A stretch of 64,000 nucleotides of DNA from Molanna angustata. Lineage: Eukaryota; Arthropoda; Insecta; Trichoptera; Molannidae. Both the position numbers and the translations under genes were made by a program. Numbering within the stretch: the stretch's first letter is position 1; the number at the start of each line of letters is the position of its first letter. The notes beneath the pieces were generated by a model. That model had not been told where the DNA came from. It made no database searches and saw nothing but the letters and a program-made list of their open reading frames with translations. The stretch covers positions 22,283,215 through 22,347,214 of the forward strand of contig OY754984.1 in assembly GCA_963576475.1 (NCBI GenBank), read 5' to 3'. Shown here piece by piece: positions 42,343 through 53,154 of the stretch.

Positions 42343-43635
42343 ACTAGTTGCATGTAACACATGAGATCCAACTGTCGATAGCGATAGAATGTATAGTTGA
42401 AGTACCAAACTATAATCCCATAAATACAAATTATTTAATACTTTAAGATATTTGATTTTCTATACAACACATGTACCTACATAATATGTATGTCAAGATA
42501 GGATAGTATGGAGGTCAGTCCTTTGATCCTACCCAGAATATGAAAACAGAATGATGGTATGTATGTATGTTTGGAGATTAGTATCAAACAATTGAGTCTT
42601 AGATATTGTGTGTAGGCGATTGCCATAAAAATTGTATGAAGCAATATCGTCACTAAATTCAATTTTTATAAAAATTATTAAAAAAAAATTGAGATGTGCT
42701 AATACAATGTTTATATTTTTTATAGAAAATTAAATTATCTAGTTGGGGTGTTTCGGCTTTTCTTGATATTTTTAAAAAAATTGGAAATATAGGCAGTTAA
42801 ACTCATAAATTTATCATAAAAAAAATATTTTTCTTAATAAAAAATGTTTTAGAAACTCTGGATTTTTTTTTTAAAACTAATTTGAGATTTTGTATTTGTC
42901 TATGTTTATACCAAATTTCAGCGATCTAGCTTTTATGATTTCTGAGATATATGGAAAAATAAACCAAAATTTCAAAAGTTGATAACCCCTGACTGATACA
43001 AAAATTCACATTTCTGAGTATAAAAGTTTTGTAGGCCTATAACTGTTTGTATATTCTGAAAATTTGGGCTCTGTGAATTGAGCGGATCAAAAGTTATAAG
43101 GGGGGACGGAAACACACACACACACACAGACACACACACACACACACAGACACACGAAATGTTCTACTCCGAATTCTGAGTAAATCCGTGTATGGAACAT
43201 ATATGCTGCGAAGCCTCTAAGTTGGTATTTTTTGACTTCAAAGTTGGAAAAGCCGTGAAAAAAGTAGACCTCTGCATACAATTCTCGCGTATCCTGGCTT
43301 GATACATTGTCGATATGTTAAGAGAACAAAGTTCTCCTGAACAAATCGACAGTTGGATAATTTATAACACACGTACATGTTTATTTATTCTTACACTATA
43401 CACATACTATCATCCTCGACATTTTTTTTTTTTTACAAAAAATGAATATGTTCTTGTTAAACAAGTACATATACATCTTCCTACGTTCCCTAAAATAAGC
43501 AAGTAAATGCTTGTGCTTAGGTGAACGAAATCGGTCGAGGCAGGATTCGAACTCGCGACCACTGGATTACTAGCCCAGCGCGCTAACCGCTCTGCCACCG
43601 ACCCATCTAAATCACATGTGTCACATGCAACTAGA
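42343..43635 (+). mobile_element. Family A repeat, copy A4, with SINE in its right end
   Basis: Left ACTAGTTGCATGTAACAC (42343), ATCCAACTGTCGAT (42366). Inner right ATCGACAGTTGGAT ends at 43358, 993 bp away. Beyond it, CACTATACACATACTATC, an inserted SINE S1, and CACATGTGTCACATGCAACT AG form a second, outer right end matching the left end in reverse. So the outer inverted repeat is ~50 bp and the unit extends past the inner repeat. The minus-strand frame FSNFEVKKYQLRGFAAYM is present. Confidence 0.8.
43420..43613 (-). mobile_element. SINE S1 inside family A copy A4
   Basis: Head at 43613 (reverse of GATGGGTCGGTGGCAGAGCG), loop CTAGTAA (AGT), tail ending in a T run at 43422-43435. It splits the outer terminal repeat of A4, so it is younger than A4. 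Confidence 0.9.
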
Positions 43636-43950
43636 TGAACAGTCAAACTTATTGCATAATTTTATCTAACGTACTAGAGGCTACAAGTTACTTAGATATA
43701 CATAGTATAGTCTTGTTAGTAGAAAGTCCTTAGCTTTGGAAATTCCCCGATAGATGTTACCCTAATGCAATATTCTTCATTGTTATTTTAAATCTGTAAA
43801 ATATTTTCTTCAATATTGAAATAAGTTAAATAATTTGTTTATTTTAGTACAAGAAAATATTATGTATTAATTAATACATATATTGATAGATATCACAAAT
43901 ATTATTGTATCTGCAATACCCCAGGCTAATGGGGAACGAAACAGTGACAT
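43636..43950. other. AT-rich spacer, no gene
   Basis: Nothing recognised between the two family A copies. Confidence 0.4.
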
Positions 43951-43952
43951 TG

Positions 43953-44245
43953 TATTCCAACTGTCGATTTGTTCAAGAGAACTTCGTTCTCTTAACATAT
44001 CGACAATGTTTCAAGCCAGGATACGCGAGATTTGTATGTAGGGTCTATATTTTTCACGGCTTTTCCAACTTTGAAGTCAAAAAACACCAACTTAGAGGCT
44101 TCGCAGCATATATGTTCTATATACGGATTTACTTAGAATCCGGAGTAGAACATTTCGTGTGTCTGTGTATCTGTGTGTCCGTGTGTCTGTGTGTCCGTGT
44201 GTCTATGTGTCCCCCCCCTCTATGTGTCCGTGTGTCTATGTGTCA
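43953..44245 (-). mobile_element. Family A repeat, 3' third, inverted (A5)
   Basis: TTCCAACTGTCGATTTGTTC to the (GT)n block at 44158-44240. The forward frame reads FVQENFVLLTYRQCFKPGYA, FSNFEVKKHQLRGFAAYMFY, the longest version of the conserved family A antisense frame. Truncated beyond the microsatellite. Confidence 0.85.
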
Positions 44246-44889
44246 TGTGAAATTAACTAATGTCAATTTTTTTTTGAAAATATGGATTTGATTTGTATAA
44301 AGTATAAGTAACAATTCTTGAAATACACAAATGAAAGGTTTTTATGCAAATGGTGAAAATATAATTCCTATGCCATAACTGACACTTTGCACTTATCACT
44401 AAAGCTCTTCAAATGCGTCAAGATTTAATCCAATATCTTGCATCAACACCTTTCCTTTATATTACAAAGTGAATGTGTATATTAATAATAACAATTGCTG
44501 CTAGCTTCGTGACGTTCCGATTCTGTTTACAGTAACAATACAGTGTAGGTACGCCATACACCTGAAAACTGTTGTATGTCTCTACTTACATGCTAGGTAT
44601 AAATGATGCAAGAATCGAGTGCTTTCATACAAAGTGTTTGAGCTTATTAATTCCAACGAGCATATTCTATATCAATAACAAAACACGGCTACACACTAAT
44701 GGAGATACTTATTAAATTTACTAGTTGCATGTAACGCTCATGATGGCTCACGATTCTTCATGTTTTACTGAATCTTAATATTCCTACTCACCACGGAGGA
44801 TCTGAGTCTGTTGTTGACTGAATAAAGCACTTTCTTACTGGTATGCACATATAAAAAAAATATTTTTTTACCTATTTCGATTATGTTTC
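44246..44889. other. No gene; one solo family A end word
   Basis: 44720-44738 is ACTAGTTGCATGTAACGCT, a partial family A left end with no body. The rest is AT-rich. Confidence 0.4.
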
Positions 44890-44904
44890 CCACATATAGG
44901 TTTC

Positions 44905-45395
44905 GCCGTATTGGGATCCTTACATATTTCATACTCCAACCTGGATATTAATGGGTACATGAGTACTCCAACGACGGTACCTCCAGGTTTCGACATACCA
45001 AGAAGGCTGTGGACCTCGCTAAATAGGATCCGCACTGGACATGGACGCTGTAACTACCTCATGGCAAAGTGGGGCATTGTTCCATCCGCTCAATGTGATT
45101 GCGGCCATCCCTCTCAAACAATGCAACATATATTGGTGGAATGCAGCGTCCGTGCATACGAGGGTCCAAAGACGGATATTTGCTAGCTGACACCTGTAAT
45201 TGTGGACTGGCTCGGAGCCCTCGACCTGAATATATGATCATATTTTGTTTTATATTTAACTGCGTATTTATTAATTTGATTTTAATGTATTGTAAATTCT
45301 CTATGTCATACGATAAATAAACATTTAATTTTTTGTCACATTAATATACCTATTGTTTGTAAGGATTTAAATAAAATAAAATAAATAAATAAATA
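44905..45395 (+). pseudogene. Jockey/R1-group LINE C-terminal Zn-motif fragment and 3' tail
   Basis: Frame reads PPGFDIPRRLWTSLNRIRTG, then CNYLMAKWGIVPSAQCDCGH and QTMQHILVECSVRAYEGP. A premature TAG follows at 45184, after which PVIVDWLGALDLNI and TGA (to 45239) continue in the same frame. CxCxH...H..xxC is the terminal cysteine/histidine motif of pol in jockey/R1-type LINEs. The 3' UTR ends AATAAATAAATAAATA near 45380. 5'-truncated. Confidence 0.75.
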
Positions 45396-46094
45396 TACAC
45401 GTTCCAAAATCGATGGCGATGGAATGTATAGTTGTAGAATACATACCAAATTATAAACGCTTAAATCCAAATTATTGAATATTTCAAGATATTTTGTTTT
45501 CTATACAGAACATGAACTTATGTCAAGACAGGATAGTGTAGAGGTCAGTCCTTTTTTCCTACCCAGAATATGAAACCAGCATGATAGTATGAATGTATGT
45601 TTGAAGATAAAGTATCAAACTATTGAGTCCCCGTAGATATTTTGTGGTGTATGCTGCCATAAAAATTGTATGGAACGTTGTCGTCAAAAATTGTTAAAAA
45701 ACTTTGAGTTGTACTACTTTAATGTCATATTTTTTTATAGAAAATTAAATTATCTAGTTGGGTTGTTTCGGCGTTTTCCGATGTTTTCAAAAAAAAAAGA
45801 AAAGAAGGCAGTAAAACACATAAATTTATCAAAAATAAAATGTTTTTCTTGAAAAATTTTGGAACTTTAAAAAAAATTAATTTGAGATTTTTTAAAAATT
45901 CAAATATTAGGTCCTTACATATGAAATTGGCGTTTTGCCGTACTGTCAACTTTGATCTCAAATATCTTCTCTTTGGTTAGGAATTCCAAATTCAAATTTA
46001 TACAGCTATTTACTCATGTATTTGTGTTTCGAAAATTATAACTCATTTGTTTTTTCCTCAATTTTTTTTTTCTTTGCGTCATTCGGTTTAAAAA

Positions 46095-47703
46095 ATGGAA
46101 AACTTGAAATATCGCGTTATTTACGAGTACGAGTTCCAGCTTGGCACCAGTGCTGCAGAAACGGCTCGAAGGATTAATGATGTGTATGGCGACGGTACCG
46201 CAAAAGAAAACACAGTGCGTTTTTGGTTCCAACGTTTTCGTTCTGGAAATTTCGACCTGCAGAGCAAGCCCCGTGGACGGCCGGAGACCGAAGTTGATAA
46301 TTTATTTATTTATTTATTTAGTTTATTCCTTCAACGCCCATTTGAAGGGCTTTTACAAAACATACAAAACACATGTGCAGCGTACAGCAACTATATAAAA
46401 CAACACATAACCAATAAGAATATAAAATAAGCACAAATAAAATTTTAAAGTAAAAACATAGAAAATAAAATATATCAGTAAAAATAAAGGTAGGATATAT
46501 AAAATCAACAACATAAAACAACTTATAACCAATAAGAATATAAAAAAGAAGAACACAAATAAAATTAAAAAGTAAAAACATAGAAAATAAAATTTAAAAG
46601 TAAAAACATAGAAAATAAAATATATCAGTAAAAATAAAGAAGGGATATATAAAATCAACAATATAAAACAACTTATAACCAATAAGAATATAAAAAAGAA
46701 GAACACAAATAAAATTTAAAAGTAAAAACATAGAAAATAAAATATATCAGTAAAAATAAAGAAGGGATATATAAAATCAACAGTATAAAGCAACAAATAA
46801 CCAATAAGAATATAAGAAAAATCACAAATTAAATTTTAAAGAAAAAACAAAGAAAATAAAATATATCAGTAAAAATAAAGAAGGGATATATAAAATCAAC
46901 AATCTAAAACAACACATAACCAATAAGAATATATAAAGAAAAAACACAAATAATGAAGAATTGAAGGCTATTGTGGAAGCGGATCCATCGCAAACCACGT
47001 CCGAGTTAGCTGCAGACTGCGGTGCTAGTGATAAAACTGTTTTAATCCACTTGAAGCAAATTGGGAAGGTGAAAAAGCTTGAAAGGTGGGTACCTCATGA
47101 ATTGAGTGAAGCAAATCAACAAACGCGCGTTGCTGCTGCGTTGCATTACTCAACCGGCACAATAATGAAGGGATTTTAAATTGAATCATTAACTGTGATA
47201 AAAAGTGGATACTCCAAGCGAAAATTGACTCAAAAAAGTTACTTGTGAGAGTTTGGTGGACTAGTGCTGGTGTCGTTCACTACAGCTTTCTTAAATCTGG
47301 CCAGACGATTACGGCAGATGTCTATTGTCAGCAACTGCAAACCATGATGGAAAAGCTAGCTGCTAAACAACCGAGGCTGGTTAATCGCTCTAGGCCACTG
47401 CTGCTTCATGATAACGCTAGACCACACACTGCACAACAGACGGCTACCAAATTAGAGGAGCTACAATTGGAATGTCTAAGACATCCACCGTACTCTCCGG
47501 ACCTTGCCCCATCAGATTACCCTTTTTATCGAAATTTGGATAACTTCTTGCAGGGGAAAAAATTCAACTCCGATGGGGCAGTCCAAACCGCCTTCAAAGA
47601 TTTTATTGATTCCCGTCCGAATGGTTTCTTTAGTAAAGGGATCGATGAACTACCTATGAGATGGCAAAAGTGCATAGATAGCAATGGTACATACTTTGAT
47701 TAA
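46095..47703 (+). pseudogene. Mariner transposase (D,D34D), disrupted
   Basis: The protein starts MENLKYRVIYEYEFQLGTS with the paired helix-turn-helix region. It is interrupted after EVDN by an insertion (46302-46954), then ELKAIVEADPSQTTSELAAD, WVPHELSEAN and a one-base loss near 47135. The first catalytic Asp survives as NCDKKW (47188 region). After it about 25 codons are missing and an in-frame TGA lies shortly before. HDNARPH and SPDLAPSDY follow, with exactly 34 residues between the Asp residues. The C-terminus MRWQKCIDSNGTYFD is complete. Cecropia-type by resemblance. Confidence 0.9.
46302..46954 (-). mobile_element. Insertion in mariner: LINE family G tail plus ~120-bp array
   Basis: ATAAT is present at 46297-46301 and 46950-46954 as a target duplication. 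Removing the insert rejoins EVDN to EELKAIVEA in frame. The left edge TTTATTTATTTATTTAG with CAACGCCCATTTGAAGGGCT resembles family G LINE tails on the minus strand. The remainder is a tandem of about five A-rich units (TAACCAATAAGAATAT at 46408, 46526, 46676, 46798, 46917). Confidence 0.75.
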
Positions 47704-48141
47704 ATAAATATATTATATTAAAAAAAATCGACTTTATGTTCCTCCCATACAAAACGCCAATTTCATATGTAAGGACCTAATATTTGATAACCCTTGAATG
47801 CAACAAAAATTCTAAATTCTGAGTATGAAAGTTTTGTAGGCTTACCTACAACTTTCTATAGTATCTAATGTTTTGGGCTCTGTGCATTAAGCAGATCAAA
47901 AGTTAAAAGGAGGAGGGGGAAACACAGACACACACGCACTTAATGTTCTACTCCGAATTTTGAGTAAATCCATACATATAACATGAATTCTGCGAAACCT
48001 CTAAGTTTATGTTTTTGATTTCATTGTTGAAAAAACCATGAAAAATATAGACCTGGTCATACAAATATCGCGGATCTTGGCTTGAAATTATGTCGATATG
48101 TTAAGAGAAAAATTTTTTATTTAAGAAATCAACATTTGGAT

Positions 48142-48930
48142 CAACATGTTATAATCAGGAGAAATCTCTTTCAACCAATCAAGGTGACGTAAAAAAATTG
48201 TCTTTTTACGACGATTATCAGTTGTTTAACACTAGAGTGACCGCGCCTCATATTTTTACACTAATACACGTGTGCCCCATTATTGAAGTCTATTTTAACA
48301 GAAAATTACTGATGTGATTGGGTGTGTTTTGAATGATTTATATTTTTTTGTGATTGCAATAGTTTGCGATATTTTCAAAATAACAGCGAGACAATAAAAA
48401 GAATTTAATAAAAAAAAATATCACAGCAATGAGGAAATAAGAATAATAATCAGTTTTCATATCGAATATAGCTTACTTAAGGTAAATTTATAAGGGTCGT
48501 ATTACGAGAGTGTTTAAATAAATATATAAAAAAATGTTTAAGTCGCGTTCTCCAAACATAATGCAGGGCTACTCATGAAGATTTTGTAAATCTTTTAGAT
48601 TAAAATTGATTAATTTATTGTTTATTTCTTAAAAAATAATTGATATTTTCATACCAAACTTTGATATTTGAATATATATAAATTAAAATCAAAACTCGAT
48701 TATGATTGAGTACTGATTTATGCATTTTTAAGATTAAGACAAGATATGAACGTATTTTTAAGTAGCCAAATTATTCTTAAATCATTCTCGTAATACAACC
48801 CTTAATGTTAGTAAATTTAAATAAAATAAACACTTCAAAATTAAATAAAAAAACATAAAAATTATTTTATACATACCATTTTTAGGTCAAACACAATTGT
48901 TGGATACAGAGAGAAGGGAATATTGTACCT
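48142..48930. other. AT-rich span, no gene
   Basis: No repeat or frame recognised. Confidence 0.4.
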
Positions 48931-48936
48931 ACCTGG

Positions 48937-49085
48937 TGGCGAATTTCTTCCTTCTTCTGGAGTCTTCACGGAAGGCACTCACTGTTCTCTGGTATCACAA
49001 CACACACTATATTAATGGTGAATAACACCACTTCCAATCACGGATTGGGTATTTGAGGAGACGCACGGCGCGTAATTTTTAGTTG
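48937..49085 (-). other. Candidate exon with splice donor (uncertain)
   Basis: Read on the minus strand, a moderately GC-rich block from CGCGCCGTGCGTCTCCTCAA runs to ATTCGCCACCAG followed by GTAGGTAC, a good insect donor (CAG|GTAGGT at about 48937). One frame reads TVSAFREDSRRRKKFATR then a stop formed by the donor. It could be a 5' non-coding exon of a host gene or a retroelement scrap. Confidence 0.25.
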
Positions 49086-49324
49086 ATACGAAATGATACA
49101 AAATATGTATATTTCGATCGTATGTATCGAAACTAATTTTACTTCAACTGTATGTGACGTACACGACGACAAGTTGACAACGATGTATATACTGCTGTAT
49201 CGTACAGCTGACTGTCATAATATGTAGGTAGCAATATTTTAGGAGAGGAAAAGGTTTGGGTGTTGCCACATTTACCGAACAACAATTGTTTAAATTAAAA
49301 TATTTTTTTCTCATAATTCAGAAT

Positions 49325-49530
49325 TGATTCTGCTAGTGTAAAATACATGCAGGAATTTTCCCAGCCTGACTCGCTACTCGTACATAGCTACCAGAAGTGT
49401 TTGTTTCTCGGCTAAGCTTTCTGTTTTCCGTGGCGTCTAGCGGAGATGCGAACCTCATTTCATTAGGCGTCCCGACGCCGAAGTCCGCTTTGAGAATGCA
49501 GCAGCAAAATATTGTCATAGACAAAACAAG
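49325..49530. other. GC-richer unique island
   Basis: CCAGCCTGACTCGCTACTCG, TTTCCGTGGCGTCTAGCGGA and AGGCGTCCCGACGCCGAAGT contain a GGCGTC..GACGCC palindrome. A 63-codon minus frame spans it but resembles no family I know. Confidence 0.35.
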
Positions 49531-49669
49531 ATGTACAATAATTGAAGGAGAATGTCTCCCAATGTTTATTTATTTATTATTATAATAATAATACATGGAT
49601 GTAATATACAAAGCTTATGATTAGAATGATTTAATCAATTTAATTAAAAAAATATATAGCGGTTCAATT

Positions 49670-50135
49670 GAATTCAAAACGAGTAGGTTGTGGCCAACGC
49701 TAAACTCCTCACTACCAAGTCACTCCACAAAGTATTCAAAATTTGTATGGAATATTTTCAACATTTTTATGAAATGAGTTTGTTAAATATTTTTTTATTT
49801 AAATATTTTACTACGAAAATATATTTCTTTAATGCCATGTTATGAAAGTGATGTGCTTTTTTACCAATTTGAAAATAAAAATTTCAAATATTAAGTTTCT
49901 TGAGCATCGGGTCACTTAGAAATAATTGGCAGTTAACAAAATGAGAAGCACAGTGAGAATATACAAATTTGAAAAATTTGAAAAGAATCGAATGAGTACT
50001 TTAATCTACATATAATCGATTAAGTAAAACAAACACGCCGTACATAGCACACACACAAACACATACATTGTGATGAAACTTTCAGAATAGAATTTCAGCA
50101 TGACACTAGTTGATAATCTGCAATAAAAAATATAT
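49670..50135 (+). repeat. Family D single unit and family E partial copy
   Basis: 49675-49725 AAACGAGTAGGTTGTGGCCA, CGCTAAACTCCTCACTACC is a family D core. 49965-50135 (TTTGAAAAGAATCGAATGAG, CACGCCGTACATAGCACA, GTTGATAATCTGCAATAAAA) is the left part of family E (17685 copy). Confidence 0.65.
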
Positions 50136-50362
50136 ATTGCGGTTGATATTTTTGACTTCGATAAAGTTTATTTCAGTACATTTTCAAAGCATCTTTTGAT
50201 TTTTTACTGGTTCTGTTTAGGAAATATAATGTAACTGGTTTTATTTAAAGTATTTATATTATTTTCTTTTACTTTATATGAACCTAAGATAACACTTCAT
50301 TACACATTTTCACTCACAACACATTCACATCCCAGTACGTTATTAGTTATAATTAATTAGTT

Positions 50363-51405
50363 TGCTATAAATTCGGAGTTCCCCAGGGTTCTGTTTTAGT
50401 TCCGTTACTAATTATTTTATACACAAAAGGCATATTTTCAATCATTGACTCCCACAAACTACTCGCACACTGTAATGTGGACGATTGGCAGCTTTACTTT
50501 TATTGCACACCAGAAAATGCTAACCATCTAAAAACCATAATTCGTAAATGTATCAAAGATATCGGTATTTGGATGTCAGCAAACAAACTTAAGCTAAACC
50601 CAACAAAGACAAAACTACTTTGGACAGCAACGTGCAAACGAAGCCATTTAATAGACACCTCCCCACTAACATTCAAAAATTCAGATATTCTTTCCAAATC
50701 CTGTGTTAAACTTTTTGGAGTCAAAATAGATTCTAATCTAAGCTTTTCAAACCAAAAAAACACAGTAACTTCTTCTGCTTTCTTTCAACTAAGACGTTTA
50801 AAGTCAATCCGAAGGAGTATCCCAATTGAAGCTAAGAAATTTTTGGTAAACGCCTTTGCTGTCTCCCGTTTGGATTATTGTAACGGTATATGTATATGCG
50901 AATTTCAGTCAGTTTTCAATGCTGCAGCCAGGCTCATCACTGGAGCCTCCAAATTTTTTCACATCTCTCACCATCTTCGCAATCTACAGTCCCCGAAAGA
51001 ATTGAATATAAGCTTTGTCTCATAATCTTTAAAGCACTTCGTGGTATGGCTCCTACTTACCTCTCCGAACTGTACATTCCGCTTTCAATAAATAACAGGC
51101 AATCATCACTTCGATCTGCTTCTTCATCCATGGCTGGGAAATTAGTTGAAATAAACAGGTTGCACACAACTAATTTCGGTGATCGTGCGTTTGCTGTGGC
51201 AGGACCAAATGTATGAAATAAGCTCCCACACACCCTCAGACAAACCGAAAATATATCTTCGTTCAGAAAAAAACTCAAACGCACCTTTTCCGCAAACCTT
51301 ACCAGAGCCAAAATGATACAACGTAATCAATTTTTAGCGCCCTTTAGGTGAGATATTCACAAAAACGGCGCTTTATAAATTATCCAAATTTATTATTATT
51401 TATTT
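50363..51405 (+). pseudogene. L2/CR1-like LINE, C-terminal half of RT with 3' end
   Basis: The frame opens FGVPQGSVLVPLLIILYT (motif B), then NVDDWQLYFYCTPENANHL, where the catalytic YADD-TQLY has become NVDD-WQLY. KLKLNPTKTKLLW and DYCNGICICEFQ follow. A frameshift near 50995 leads to ERIEYKLCLIIFKALRGMAP and FGDRAFAVAGPN, where a TGA stops it (51216), then KLPHTLRQTENISSFRKKLK. The 3' end GGCGCTTTATAAATTATCC, (ATT)n is typical of L2-type elements. Inactive. Confidence 0.8.
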
Positions 51406-51538
51406 GCCACAAGTAATTGATACTAGGTAGGGATAGTAATAACAATTGTAAATAAAGCTTACTCATTGTAATTTTTTTACCTAGTGTTGTTTGTGTGCAA
51501 TTTAATTATATAAATAAGATATCTATCTATACCTAGAT

Positions 51539-51960
51539 CCATACCTATCCATAATACAGAATTTCTCAGCTCTTCTTTCGAAGTACAATCAGCAAGATTA
51601 TGGAATAGCCTTAGTCCGGATATTGCGTCGTCTAACTCACTTTGTATTTTCAAGAAAAAACTAAAGAAGGAATATTTATCCTTGAACACCTGATCCCGAT
51701 TTCCTCTCCTGTCCTTACCATATCCCTTTTCTTGCTATGAATTATAATTTTTTTTTGTTTTAATAGTATTTAAGTGTTATACGTATTTTCTTTGATTTCT
51801 TTTACTCTTTTTTATTTGCTGTTGTACATACACAATGTTGTCATACTTTGTAATCTGGTTGGTTGGAAGAAATTGCCTAATGGCAATAAGCCCGCCAGTG
51901 TGCATTATATTTGTTTATATTATGTACAAGGAGATGTATAAATAAAATAAATAAATAAAA
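51539..51960 (+). mobile_element. CR1-like LINE 3' end, near-identical to 2525-2880
   Basis: Frame FLSSSFEVQSARLWNSLSPD, CIFKKKLKKEYLSLNT, stop, CACCTGATCCCGATTTCCTC, hairpin ATTGCCTAATGGCAAT and tail AATAAAATAAATAAATAAAA. It differs from the 2.5 kb copy at only a few bases over the coding part. That other copy lacks ~80 bp of the 3' UTR. Confidence 0.9.
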
Positions 51961-52250
51961 ATTAAAACCTGCATATCTCATTTTTCTTATTATTCTTGCT
52001 ATGCTTAATTTTTCGAATAACTTACATAAGTGTTTATGAGTAAATTTTACGTGTTTTCCGTATGTTTTCCTATTAAGGTGTGTTATAAATTTTCGTTTTT
52101 TTATTGTTTGATTATGTATTTTTTATTGTATAATTTTATTATGATTTCTAATTCTGAAAACGCCTGTGTGGAGACCATTTTGAATGCATGGATGACAATA
52201 GAATCGCCAAAATTATATAGAACATATAATCCAAAATTAAATTAGAGATG
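51961..52250. other. AT-rich spacer, no gene
   Basis: Only short chance frames. Confidence 0.4.
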
Positions 52251-52254
52251 AATA

Positions 52255-52425
52255 GATCCAATAATAATAATATAATTAACACTTCTTTTCACCTTACGCA
52301 AGTGGCGAGTTTATTGCCATATGGCAATTTCTTCCAACTAACCAGTGTTTCCAGCCCAGAGAAGTAATGTTTGCGTGAGGAATGATATAAATAAATTTCT
52401 ACTCTGTTGCAGATCGATCTTTATT
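52255..52425 (-). mobile_element. SINE S2, minus copy
   Basis: On the minus strand TTCCTCACGCAAACATTACT, TCTCTGGGCTGGAAACACTG, GTTAGTTGGAAGAAATTGCC and ATATGGCAATAAACTCGCCA match 40745-40830. The tRNA-like head is decayed to GATCGATCTGCAACAGAG. Confidence 0.75.
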
Positions 52426-52469
52426 TAAATTTAATTTAAATTTTAAGATGCTTATTATGATAATGTCTT

Positions 52470-53150
52470 CTTCTTCTTCGTTTAGTAGATCTGTTGGTCT
52501 ATTATTTAAATAACGGTTCCTGAGATGACGAAGTCTAACAATCCTTCCATCTCTTGGGTGGTGTTCCTGTCAGAATGGGAATACCACCTATCTATCACTG
52601 TCCATTCTGGCTATGTGGTCCCTCCAATGTCTTCTTCTGGATCTACTCCACCGAACGATGTCCTCTATTTCACATGTTTTCCTTATTTCAACATTGCGAA
52701 CAGGATCTCGGAGAGTTTTTCCAGTGATTGACCTTAGAACCTTTATTTCCGTCGTCATTAGGAGCCCCTTGGTTCGAATAGTGTCTGCTCTATATTTGTA
52801 GACATACAGATACGTTCGCGGACTTCAGTGTATAGGTCGTTATGGCTGCAGATCTCTACTCCTAAATATTTTGAACTCATTTCTTGTTCCACGGGCTTAT
52901 CATCAATAGTTAACTTATACCTTGATGGTTGTTTGGATATAGTAATACCTACTTTTTGTTTTACTGACTGTTTAGCCTCTGTGATACTACGTGGAATTTG
53001 TTTAACATTAATTGCAAGTCTTTCTCAGTTTCAGCTATTATTGCTGAATCTTCTGCATTAAAAAATAACATAAACAGTTTTGCCACAGATTTTATAGCCT
53101 AGTCCCAAGCCAGTCACCTCTTCATCCATTATGATATTAAATAGAAACGG
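52470..53150 (-). pseudogene. RTE-like LINE RT fragment, multiply frameshifted
   Basis: Reverse reading: FNIIMDEEVTGLGLGYKICG, (shift) NAEDSAIIAETEKDLQLMLN, (shift) YKLTIDDKPVEQEMSSKYLG, YTEVRERICMSTN, (shift) LRSITGKTLRDPVRNVEIRK and RWSRSRRRHWRDHIARMDSD. This spans the region after motif B to the C-terminus. The A-E-D-S after the first shift marks the eroded catalytic loop. Related in order to 6180-6530. Confidence 0.8.
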
Positions 53151-53154
53151 ACTT

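Larger units (their letters stand above)
45907..47780 (+). mobile_element. Mariner (cecropia-type) DNA transposon with 31-bp perfect ends
   Basis: Terminal inverted repeats begin TTAGGTCCTTACATATGAAA (45907) and end GGACCTAA (47780), identical for 31 bp up to GCGTTTTG. TA duplications at 45905-45906 and 47781-47782 flank it. Total 1874 bp, of which 653 bp is a later insertion, leaving ~1.22 kb, normal for mariner. It sits in family A copy A6. Confidence 0.95.
45400..48141 (+). mobile_element. Family A repeat, copy A6, split by a mariner
   Basis: Left part 45400-45906 (ATCGATGGCGATGGAATGTA, TCAAGACAGGATAGTGTAG, AGTTGGGTTGTTTCGGC). Right part 47783-48141 (TTTGATAACCCTTGAATGC, ACTCCGAATTTTGAGTAAAT, and a decayed end AATCAACATTTGGAT). 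More diverged than A1 and A4. The host target around the mariner reads AAATTCAAA-TA-TTTGATAACC, as in intact copies. Confidence 0.85.

Noticed and set aside
46318..46706. Phenylalanine/leucine-rich membrane-like proteins
   Set aside because: Translated A/T-rich tandem units inside the mariner insertion; they look like membrane helices only because of T-rich codons.
51958..52245. Plus-strand 71-codon frame after the CR1-like tail
   Set aside because: AT-rich chance frame without motif or repeat support.
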